Assembly: GCA_029264635.1 (NCBI GenBank)
Contig: JARIAA010000064.1
Coordinates: 1 to 23,667, forward strand
Length of the DNA: 23,667 nucleotides
Reading direction: 5' to 3'
Origin: Psychrobacter sp.
GTDB lineage: Bacteria > Pseudomonadota > Gammaproteobacteria > Pseudomonadales > Moraxellaceae
The translations under genes were made by a program, and so were the position numbers. Shown here one piece after another: positions 16,237 through 23,174 of this stretch. The notes under the pieces were generated by a model. It was not told the origin of the DNA. It searched no databases and was given only the letters and a program-made list of their open reading frames with translations. Each line of letters starts with the position of its first letter. The first letter of the stretch is position 1.

Positions 16237-16390
16237 ATTTTATACAGAACGCGCGTAAAACAGCCGCTTAGCATTGTAAATATAGCTGCTACATAAACAC
16301 AGCTGCTGCTAATAATTAAAAGGGCTCAATTACCAAGAGTATTTTTAGTTATTAGCGTTAGGTTTTACGCCCTATCAAAAGGATATTGAT

Positions 16391-16966
16391 ATGAGCTTTA
16401 AAATAGAAAAAATTCATCATGTGGCTTATCGCTGCAAAGATGCCAAAGAAACCGTCGAGTGGTATAAAAAACACTTAAATATGGATTTCGTTCTGGCATT
16501 TGCCGAAGACCACGTCCCCTCTACTCATGCGTTTGATCCGTACATGCATATCTTTTTAGATGCAGGCAATGGTAATGTGTTGGCGTTTTTTGAGGTGCCC
16601 AATCAGCCTGAGATGGGGTTTGATCCCAATACGCCTAATTGGGTACAGCATTTGGCGCTCAAGGTTAAAGACCGTGATGAGCTCATGGCAGCCAAAGAGC
16701 AGCTAGAGTCTGCTGGGATTGATATTGTTGGCGTCACCAATCATGGTATTTTCCATTCTATTTATTTCTTTGATCCTAATGGTCACCGCTTAGAGCTGAC
16801 CTATGATGATTCAGCTTCGGAGGCAAAAATCTCCATGATTACCGAAGAGATGAAGCAGGAGATGCTGGATGAATGGTCACGTACCAAGCGTGCACCCGCT
16901 CATACCCAGTTTTTACATGCAGCGGAGCTTGAAGAGGCCAAACAACAAGTACCGCTAGGTGAATAA
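16391..16966 (+). CDS. VOC-fold metalloprotein (glyoxalase/extradiol dioxygenase superfamily), function unassigned
   Basis: This 191-residue protein has one VOC module pair at residues about 5-140 and a charged helical tail. The metal ligands expected of the fold are visible: His10 (IHHVAY), Glu68 (AFFEVP), His87 (WVQHLAL) and Glu135 (GHRLELTY). The ATG follows AAAGGATATTGAT. The superfamily includes glyoxalase I, extradiol ring-cleaving dioxygenases, methylmalonyl-CoA epimerase and fosfomycin resistance proteins. It is larger than a typical glyoxalase I and too small for a two-domain extradiol enzyme. Located 154 bases after fumarylacetoacetase and just before a TRAP transporter, it probably acts on an aromatic or acid substrate of the same route. 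Whether it opens a ring, or isomerises or detoxifies an intermediate, cannot be read from the sequence. Confidence 0.85.
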   Translation: MSFKIEKIHHVAYRCKDAKETVEWYKKHLNMDFVLAFAEDHVPSTHAFDPYMHIFLDAGNGNVLAFFEVPNQPEMGFDPNTPNWVQHLALKVKDRDELMAAKEQLESAGIDIVGVTNHGIFHSIYFFDPNGHRLELTYDDSASEAKISMITEEMKQEMLDEWSRTKRAPAHTQFLHAAELEEAKQQVPLGE

Positions 16967-17011
16967 GAGGAGTAGCGGTTAAGGATAAGGCACTATTTTA
17001 GTCGCACAAGC

Positions 17012-17043
17012 AACTATGGTTTTATGTAACTATGGTTTCATGT
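17012..17043 (+). repeat. Tandem 16-bp duplication upstream of the first dctP-like gene
   Basis: AACTATGGTTTTATGT (17012-17027) is followed directly by AACTATGGTTTCATGT (17028-17043), 15 of 16 identical. It lies in the leader, 45 bases before the start codon of the first TRAP binding-protein gene. Confidence 0.7.
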
Positions 17044-17088
17044 AAAGAGGCAACTATTAACAATCAACCATCAAGAAAGGATTCTACG

Positions 17089-18156
17089 ATGAAGACCAAA
17101 CTATCTACTGGAATAGCGCTTGCCACGGTAATGGCGGTATCTGGACTGGGATTAGCTGCTTGCTCTAATAGTGAGCCAGCAGCGACAGCCGATAGTGGCT
17201 CAGATGAGGTGACCACGCTTAGATTCTCCCATTTTATGACGGCTAATGACAATATCAATACTGAAGGCTTTGAGCCGTGGGCTAAAAAAATTGAAGAGGA
17301 CTCAAATGGTCGTATTAAAGTTGAGATTTATCCTTCTGCAACTCTGAGCAAACCAGGTGCTACGTATGATGCAGCAGCAAAAGGCACAGTGGATATTGGT
17401 ATGCAAGTACAAGGTTATACCGCTGGGCGTTTTCCTTTGACACAAATCGTTGAGCTACCAGGTATCTCTAACACTGCACAGGAACAAACTTGTATTCTAT
17501 ATAAGCTTTATAACGATGGGGCTATCTCTAGCGAATATGAAGATACGCATCTGCTATCTTTGATGGGTTCAGGGCAGGGGGCACTACATACGGCCGATAA
17601 GCCGATTCGTACACCAGCAGATATGAAAGGCATGCGTATCCGCCAACCATCTGTAGTCGCCAGTCACGTTATCGATGCGGTTGGTGCCGCTCCTGTGGGT
17701 ATGCCTGCCAGTGATACCTATACCTCCTTGCAGCGCGGCGTCATCGATGGACTGGCTTTTACGTGGCAACCTATCCAAGCGTTTCGTCTTGACGAATTGC
17801 TCAGTCATCATACCAATATTCCTTTTTATAACTCTACTTTCGTAGTGACCATGAATAAGGACAAATACAACAGTCTGCCTGATGATCTCAAAAAAGTGAT
17901 TGATGACAACTCAGGGATAGTGTTGTCAGAGCGTATCGCTAAGATCTTTGATGACAGTAATGAGGCGGCGATGGCGGCGGCTCGAGAAAAAGGCGATACG
18001 ATGATCGATATTCCAGATCCGCTAAATGACCCGACTTGGAGAGAGCCTTTGATGGAAGGCACGCAAAGATACCTCAATGAGTTGGCCGAGCTTGGTCTGG
18101 ACGGTAAAGGCGTTTATGAGCAGGTAAAAGCGGCGAGCGTTGGCTGCAAAGTTTAG
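17089..18156 (+). CDS. dctP: TRAP transporter solute-binding lipoprotein (DctP family), copy 1
   Basis: This 355-residue protein binds a carboxylic acid in the periplasm and hands it to the DctQM membrane pair. Start ATG 17089 has AAAGGA seven bases upstream and gives a signal peptide ending in the lipobox LAAC, with Cys25. The 19 extra upstream codons contain no sensible signal and are rejected. The SBP domain covers about 40-350. Arg183 or Arg185 in MKGMRIRQPSVVAS fits the Arg that bridges to the substrate carboxylate in TRAP binding proteins. Two more Cys, in QTCILY and in the C-terminal CKV, could form a disulfide. It is about 85 percent identical by eye, over the mature part, to the next gene. 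Lipid anchoring is uncommon for DctP proteins of Gram-negative bacteria. Substrate unknown; an aromatic or other carboxylate is inferred from the neighbours. Confidence 0.93.
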   Translation: MKTKLSTGIALATVMAVSGLGLAACSNSEPAATADSGSDEVTTLRFSHFMTANDNINTEGFEPWAKKIEEDSNGRIKVEIYPSATLSKPGATYDAAAKGTVDIGMQVQGYTAGRFPLTQIVELPGISNTAQEQTCILYKLYNDGAISSEYEDTHLLSLMGSGQGALHTADKPIRTPADMKGMRIRQPSVVASHVIDAVGAAPVGMPASDTYTSLQRGVIDGLAFTWQPIQAFRLDELLSHHTNIPFYNSTFVVTMNKDKYNSLPDDLKKVIDDNSGIVLSERIAKIFDDSNEAAMAAAREKGDTMIDIPDPLNDPTWREPLMEGTQRYLNELAELGLDGKGVYEQVKAASVGCKV

Positions 18157-18167
18157 CCTAATAGGTG

Positions 18168-18218
18168 TAGTTTAATATAAGTATAGTTTAATATAAGTAT
18201 AGTTGAATATCATAAGTA
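18168..18218 (+). repeat. Tandem repeat (two exact 16-bp copies and a degenerate third) between the dctP-like genes
   Basis: TAGTTTAATATAAGTA occurs exactly at 18168-18183 and 18184-18199, followed by the degenerate TAGTTGAATATCATAAGTA at 18200-18218. It begins 11 bases after the stop of the first binding-protein gene and lies in the leader of the second. It could be a slippage product or AT-rich regulatory sequence. Confidence 0.75.
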
Positions 18219-18282
18219 CATAGCTCTGGCTACACTCAGATACTCAACAAGTAGAGATCACCCATCAGGAAAGGATTCTATG

Positions 18283-19380
18283 ATGCAAACTAAGCTTTAC
18301 AAAACTTGGTTCTATAAAACTAACCTCTGTACTAGAATCACTCTAGCTACTGTCATTGCTGCAGCTGGCATAGCCTTATCGGGATGTTCCAGCGACGAAC
18401 AAGCCGCCTCTGCCAGTAGCGAGTCAGATAAGGTGACTACTCTGAGGTTCTCGCACTTCCTGACGGCTAACGATAATATCAATACCGAGGGATTTGAGCC
18501 TTGGGCCAAAAGGATCGAAGAAGATTCTAATGGACGCCTAAAAGTTGAGATTTATCCCTCGTCCACCTTAAGCGAAGCTGGTGCTACTTATGATGCTTCT
18601 GCTAAAGGAACGGTCGACATCGGTATGCAAGTACAAGGCTATACCGCTGGACGTTTCCCTCTCACGCAGATAGTAGAATTGCCTGGTATATCTAATACTG
18701 GACAACAGCAAACCTGTATCCTTTATAAGCTTTATAACGATGGGGCGATCTCAGATGAGTATGCAGATACTCATCTGCTGTCTTTGATGGGTACAGGACA
18801 AGGCGCGCTGCATACCGTTGACACCCCTATTCGTAAGCCAGCAGATATGAAAGGCATGCGTATCCGTCAGCCCTCTGTGGTAGCAAGTCATGTCATCGAA
18901 GCGCTTGGCGCTGCTCCCATTGGCATACCAGCCGGTGATGTCTATACTTCATTGCAACGCGGCGTTATCGATGGCATGGCCGCTACTTGGCAACCTATTC
19001 AAGCGTTCCGTCTTGATGAGCTACTCAACACCCATACCAACATTCCTTTTTATAACTCTACTATTGTCGTGTCTATGAATAAGGATAAATATAACAGTCT
19101 CCCTGATGATCTCAAAAAAGTCATTGATGATAATTCAGGAATACAGATGTCCAATCGTATCGCTAAGATCTTTGATGACAGTAATGCAGAAGTCATGGCG
19201 GCTGCTCGTACAAAAGGCGATACGATGATCGATATTCCAGATCCTTTGAACGATCCTGATTGGAGGGGCCCTTTATTAAAGGGTACACAAAAATACCTTG
19301 ACGAAGTAGCGAAGCAAGGGCTGGACAGTAAAGCGGTTTACGAGCAAGTAAAAGCTGCCAGCACCACCTGCAAAGTCTAA
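18283..19380 (+). CDS. dctP: TRAP transporter solute-binding lipoprotein (DctP family), copy 2
   Basis: This 365-residue protein is a tandem paralogue of the gene before it. Two adjacent ATGs (18280, 18283) follow AAAGGATTCT; the second aligns exactly with the start of copy 1, so it is preferred. The signal is longer (Cys35 in the lipobox ALSGC), and the signal region and linker are the most diverged parts. The mature domain keeps the Arg pair (Arg193, Arg195), the two further Cys and almost every block of copy 1. Changed positions cluster in places likely to shape the pocket or surface, for example GLAFTWQP to GMAATWQP and VGMPASDT to IGIPAGDV. It is 22 bases before dctQ. The pair probably serves one membrane complex with related ligands. 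Copies differ at many synonymous sites, so the duplication is not very recent. Confidence 0.93.
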   Translation: MQTKLYKTWFYKTNLCTRITLATVIAAAGIALSGCSSDEQAASASSESDKVTTLRFSHFLTANDNINTEGFEPWAKRIEEDSNGRLKVEIYPSSTLSEAGATYDASAKGTVDIGMQVQGYTAGRFPLTQIVELPGISNTGQQQTCILYKLYNDGAISDEYADTHLLSLMGTGQGALHTVDTPIRKPADMKGMRIRQPSVVASHVIEALGAAPIGIPAGDVYTSLQRGVIDGMAATWQPIQAFRLDELLNTHTNIPFYNSTIVVSMNKDKYNSLPDDLKKVIDDNSGIQMSNRIAKIFDDSNAEVMAAARTKGDTMIDIPDPLNDPDWRGPLLKGTQKYLDEVAKQGLDSKAVYEQVKAASTTCKV

Positions 19381-19401
19381 CTTATTGGAGGCAAGCCTAT
19401 C

Positions 19402-19929
19402 ATGAAATTTTTACTTAATATCAGTAGCATCATCTCTAAAGTCTGCCAATTCATCGGCGGCATCAGCTTAATTATCATTGTACTTACCACTATCGCCGAC
19501 GTCAGCGCCCGTTATGTCTTTAAGCTGACAGGGGGTGAGATGGGCTTTACTGTCAAAGGCAGTGTGGAGATCGTCTCCTATTTTATGCTCTTTGCGCTGC
19601 TCGCCGCCTTTGCCGCCTATGTTGAGCGCTCGCAGATCATCGTCGACATCTTTACCCAAAAGATGCCTAAAGTTATCAAAGGCTACATGATGGGCGTCTT
19701 TATGGTTGGCTTTTTCTTTATCGGTCTGGTCTTTACTTGGGGGCTTTATGAAAGCGCCATTGATGCCATAGAATTTGGCAAAGTGACCCAAGATTTGCGC
19801 CTCTCCATGATGCCCATTTATCTAGTGAGCGCCATACTTAGCTTACTACTCGCCATTCGCTCTTTGATCGAATCCATCAACATCTTTACAACGGGCGAGT
19901 TCTTTGACGCCGAGGAGACAGGCGCATGA
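19402..19929 (+). CDS. dctQ: TRAP transporter small membrane subunit (DctQ family)
   Basis: This 175-residue protein has four hydrophobic segments (about 15-35, 55-80, 95-120 and 135-160), the standard DctQ layout. The ARYVFKLTGG and EIVSYFMLFALLAAFAAYVERSQI regions are typical. It forms the inner-membrane complex with DctM, which carries the solute using the sodium or proton gradient. GGAGG lies ten bases before the start. Its stop overlaps the next start as ATGA (4 bases), showing translational coupling with dctM. It follows the second binding-protein gene closely. Confidence 0.93.
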   Translation: MKFLLNISSIISKVCQFIGGISLIIIVLTTIADVSARYVFKLTGGEMGFTVKGSVEIVSYFMLFALLAAFAAYVERSQIIVDIFTQKMPKVIKGYMMGVFMVGFFFIGLVFTWGLYESAIDAIEFGKVTQDLRLSMMPIYLVSAILSLLLAIRSLIESINIFTTGEFFDAEETGA

Positions 19930-21215
19930 GTCCAGAAATTATTGGAGCCATTGGCTTATTATGCATGATTATTATGGTGGTCTTACGAGTACCGGTTGCT
20001 CTGGCGATGCTAGGCGTGGGTCTAGTAGGCTTTGGCGCCGTCACCTCATCAGATGGTGCGATACAGATGCTCAAAGACTTGCCCGTTGACGTTTTAGCCA
20101 AATACGACTTTAGTGCGATTCCTCTTTTTATTCTCATGGGGGTCTTTGCCACCCATTCAGGGATGGCGGGCAAACTGTTTGATGCGACCCGTACCATCTT
20201 TGGCGGCGTTAGAGGAAGCCTTGGGATTGCCGGTATCGGCTCCTCTGGTATCTTTGCCTCCATCTCAGGCTCGTCCTTAGCAACCGCCTCGACCATGACC
20301 CGCGTGGCCTTGCCCGAGATGGAAAAATACGGCTATCAGCCAGGCTTTGCCTGCGGTATCCTTGCTGCTGGTGGTACGTTGGGAATTATGATACCGCCCA
20401 GTATTGCCCTACTGGTGTATGCTATTTTAACCGAACAGTCAGTGGGTGACATGTTTATCGCAGGCTTTTTGCCCGGTATTCTTGGAATGGTGATGTACTC
20501 CATTACCGTCATGATTATGGTACGCTGGAAGCCGCACTTAGCTCAGCGCGGTGAGAAAACCTCATGGGGTGCCAAACTACGCTCATTAACGGGTTTGATT
20601 CCCTTTAGCTTTATTTTTGTCATCATCATTGCAGGTATCTTTTTAGGGCTGTTTACGCCTACTGAAGGCGCCGCTGTTGGTGCGTTTGCGTCTTGGGCGT
20701 ATGCCGCTGCTAAGGGGATGCGTATCAAAGGATTAAAGCAGTCCTTAGTTGAGACTCTCGCTTTATCTGCCGTGGTCTTCTTTATGCTATTGGGCGCAGA
20801 AGCACTGGGCTACTTTATCTCCGTCTCGCGTCTGTCATACTCCTTAGCTACTTGGATTGGAGGCCTTGCTGTCAGTCCAATGTTCGTGCTGCTGGCGATT
20901 TTGTTTATGTACTTCCTGCTTGGGCTGTTTATGGATGCGCTTGCGATGTTGGTGATCACCATTCCTGTGGTATATCCGATTATCATAGCCTTAGGTTTTG
21001 ATCCGGTATGGTTTGGGATTGTCACGGTGTTGACGGTGGAGCTTGGACTTATCACCCCGCCTATGGGAATGAATATCTTCGTGATTAAGGCGATGGCGCC
21101 GCACATTAAGTTGTCCGATATGTTTCGCGGGGTGGCGCCATTCATTGTTTCAGACTTTGTGCGTCTGGCAGTCTTAGTAGCGTTCCCTGCTATCTCGCTT
21201 GTGCTATTGGGATAA
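19926..21215 (+). CDS. dctM: TRAP transporter large membrane subunit (DctM family)
   Basis: This 429-residue protein has the usual length and about 12 hydrophobic segments of DctM, the translocating subunit of TRAP transporters. Family motifs include FGGVRGSLGIAGIGSSGIFA, ISGSSLATASTMTRVALPEM and GGTLGIMIPPSIALLVYA. LGLFMDALAMLVITIPVVYP and LGLITPPMGMNIFVIKAMAP near the C-terminus are also typical. It overlaps dctQ by four bases. The stop is followed after about 20 bases by a terminator-like hairpin, so the fumarylacetoacetase-to-dctM set probably ends here. Confidence 0.95.
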   Translation: MSPEIIGAIGLLCMIIMVVLRVPVALAMLGVGLVGFGAVTSSDGAIQMLKDLPVDVLAKYDFSAIPLFILMGVFATHSGMAGKLFDATRTIFGGVRGSLGIAGIGSSGIFASISGSSLATASTMTRVALPEMEKYGYQPGFACGILAAGGTLGIMIPPSIALLVYAILTEQSVGDMFIAGFLPGILGMVMYSITVMIMVRWKPHLAQRGEKTSWGAKLRSLTGLIPFSFIFVIIIAGIFLGLFTPTEGAAVGAFASWAYAAAKGMRIKGLKQSLVETLALSAVVFFMLLGAEALGYFISVSRLSYSLATWIGGLAVSPMFVLLAILFMYFLLGLFMDALAMLVITIPVVYPIIIALGFDPVWFGIVTVLTVELGLITPPMGMNIFVIKAMAPHIKLSDMFRGVAPFIVSDFVRLAVLVAFPAISLVLLG

Positions 21216-21232
21216 GTTATTAAATTAAAAGG

Positions 21233-21271
21233 GCGGGTTTATTCAATAGATTGTTTGATAAACCTGCTTTT
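21233..21271 (+). terminator. Terminator-like hairpin after dctM
   Basis: GCGGGTTTAT (21233-21242) pairs with ATAAACCTGC (21258-21267), ten pairs including one G-U, followed by TTTTATTT. The loop is about 15 bases. It covers the upstream candidate start of the sulfatase at 21255 and so argues for the later start at 21336. Confidence 0.65.
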
Positions 21272-21335
21272 ATTTAAGAAGCTTATTAACGATTACAATG
21301 CAATGCAAAGGATGGATAATCATACAAGGATGTAC

Positions 21336-23015
21336 ATGATGAGTGCTTTTAATAATAAGCTAATGATAGGCTCAGGGATGATGCTAACGGGTATATCCTT
21401 GGGGCATGCTGCAACGACTCCAAGTAATGATACTGACAAGCAAAAACCCCCGAACGTCCTAGTAATCATGGCGGATGATTTAGGATTTTCAGATATCTCT
21501 CCCTATGGTGGCGAGATACAAACGCCCAATCTTAAAATGCTGGCAGAAAATGGCGTAAGCTTTACCGATTTTTCGGTGACGCCGTACTCTGCACCCTCTA
21601 GAGCGGCGTTCTTAACAGGTTCTGACCCGCACAAAGTCGGTGTCGGTAACTTGATTGAATTAAGTACGGATGAGCAAAAAGCTGATCCTGACTACGTCGG
21701 TCATCTCAACGATAAGGCATTGACTATTGCACAGCGCCTGAAGCAAGCAGGGTACTTTACGGTGATGTCTGGTAAATGGCATTTGGGTACTGAGGCGAAA
21801 GATGCTCCTAGTAATTGGGGGTTCGATGAGTCTTTTGTATTATTGAAAGGTGAGGCAAACCATCTCAAGCGTGATAATTATCCAGACAGCCCTGACGGCG
21901 CTCAGCTATATCGCTTAAACGGTGAGATTACAGATATTCCCGATGACTTCTATTCATCAACGACTTACGCCGATTACTTGATGGAATCTCTTGATAAGCG
22001 TCCAGATGACAAACCTTTTTTCGCGTATTTGCAGTTCACCGCACCGCATTCTCCTTTGCAGGCCCCGCGTCAAGACATAGAGAAGTACCGTCACTATTAT
22101 CTAAACGGCCCACGTGCGCTTGCCGAGCAGCGCTTTGAAAATAGCAAGAAGCTGAACTTGATTGCTGATACCGCCAAGCAGCCCTCAATGGTGGGCGTAC
22201 CTGAATGGGAGAGTTTTAGCGAGGAGGATAGACAAAAAGAGATTAAACGTATGCAAATATACGCAGCCATGGTCGATAATATGGATGCTAATATTGGTAG
22301 AATCCTAGCCAATCTTGAAGCGAAGGGTGAGCTGGATAACACCTATATTTTCTTTTTTTCAGACAATGGCGCTGCTGGCAAATATCGTGAAACTGCAGGA
22401 CGCTGGAAGGATTGGGTGAATCAGGAGCATGATAACTCGCTTGAAAATATGGGCGCTGCCAATAGCTATGTATCGACTGGAACAGGCTGGGCACAAGCCT
22501 CCAACATGCCTTTTTCTTTATTCAAAGGCTACACTGCCGAGGGAGGCGTGCGTTCTCCTTTAATAGTAAGTGGCCCTAATATTCCTAAGACTAGAGTATC
22601 AGGCAAATATAGCAATCTCACGGATATAGCACCCACCATTTTAGACATCGCTGGTGTACAAAAAACGACACCTAAAGGGAAAGCATCATTAGATGGTGAG
22701 ACGTTAGTGCCTGCGCTTATGCAGCCTGAACGTAACGCGCAAGGTCCATACAGCGCTAAAGTGCTTGAGATGAACGGCGCCAAAATGGTGCGCTTTGGAG
22801 ATTTTAAAGCCCTTTCCAATACGCATAGATTTGCAGGGCTTGAGTCCGATGACTTAAAAACACAAAAATGGTTGCTATACAACTTGGCACAAGACCCTGG
22901 CGAGACCACTGACATCGCTGATAAGTACCCAAAAATATTGGACAGTTTAATTGGGTCTTACCATAACTATGCTAAGGATGTCGGTGTGATTGAAGTGTCA
23001 CCTAGTAGCAGATAA
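21336..23015 (+). CDS. Serine-type sulfatase (arylsulfatase family), exported
   Basis: This 559-residue protein hydrolyses a sulfate ester, probably in the periplasm. ATG 21336, or the adjacent 21339, follows AAGGA; the open frame reaches back to 21255, but that part overlaps a terminator and has no signal. The signal peptide (NNKLMIGSGMMLTGISLGHA, cut near Ala25) is followed by NVLVIMADDLGFSD with metal ligands Asp47 and Asp48. The sulfatase signature reads SAPSRAAFLTG: the residue to be turned into formylglycine is Ser85, not Cys. SGKWHLG and FFSDNGAAG supply further active-site residues. Ser-type sulfatases need a radical-SAM maturase of the anSME/AtsB kind, and such a gene is next on the same strand. 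Substrate unknown; an arylsulfatase-like aromatic sulfate is plausible but other sulfate esters are possible. Confidence 0.93.
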   Translation: MMSAFNNKLMIGSGMMLTGISLGHAATTPSNDTDKQKPPNVLVIMADDLGFSDISPYGGEIQTPNLKMLAENGVSFTDFSVTPYSAPSRAAFLTGSDPHKVGVGNLIELSTDEQKADPDYVGHLNDKALTIAQRLKQAGYFTVMSGKWHLGTEAKDAPSNWGFDESFVLLKGEANHLKRDNYPDSPDGAQLYRLNGEITDIPDDFYSSTTYADYLMESLDKRPDDKPFFAYLQFTAPHSPLQAPRQDIEKYRHYYLNGPRALAEQRFENSKKLNLIADTAKQPSMVGVPEWESFSEEDRQKEIKRMQIYAAMVDNMDANIGRILANLEAKGELDNTYIFFFSDNGAAGKYRETAGRWKDWVNQEHDNSLENMGAANSYVSTGTGWAQASNMPFSLFKGYTAEGGVRSPLIVSGPNIPKTRVSGKYSNLTDIAPTILDIAGVQKTTPKGKASLDGETLVPALMQPERNAQGPYSAKVLEMNGAKMVRFGDFKALSNTHRFAGLESDDLKTQKWLLYNLAQDPGETTDIADKYPKILDSLIGSYHNYAKDVGVIEVSPSSR

Positions 23016-23127
23016 CAAGTGTTCAAAAACAGCCCTATGATTTCAGCTTTAGACGCGAAGTTCTTTTAGCACAATGTCTCGTCTAATTGGTGTAGGGTAT
23101 GGCAGTTTATAATACCGCCTATGCTAA

Positions 23128-23163
23128 GTTAAGAGTCGGGTAAAAGCACTTTTTTATCTTAAC
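23128..23163 (+). promoter_or_regulatory. Inverted repeat just upstream of the maturase start
   Basis: GTTAAGA (23128-23134) pairs with TCTTAAC (23157-23163), 11 bases before the start codon at 23175. It could form a leader hairpin near the ribosome site or be a regulator site. The stem is short and AT-rich, so chance is possible. Confidence 0.3.
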
Positions 23164-23174
23164 GAGACTGACCT

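Noticed and set aside
16253..16370. Nine-base inverted repeat GCGTAAAAC / GTTTTACGC between fumarylacetoacetase and the VOC gene
   Set aside because: The arms are about 100 bases apart with no supporting inner structure and no T-run, so chance is a good explanation.
19468..20296. Long minus-strand open frames opposite dctQ and dctM
   Set aside because: They mirror well-conserved transporter genes, have no family resemblance and no ribosome sites.
21255..21335. Upstream extension of the sulfatase
   Set aside because: It overlaps the terminator hairpin after dctM and adds no signal peptide; AAGGA and the signal sequence support 21336/21339.
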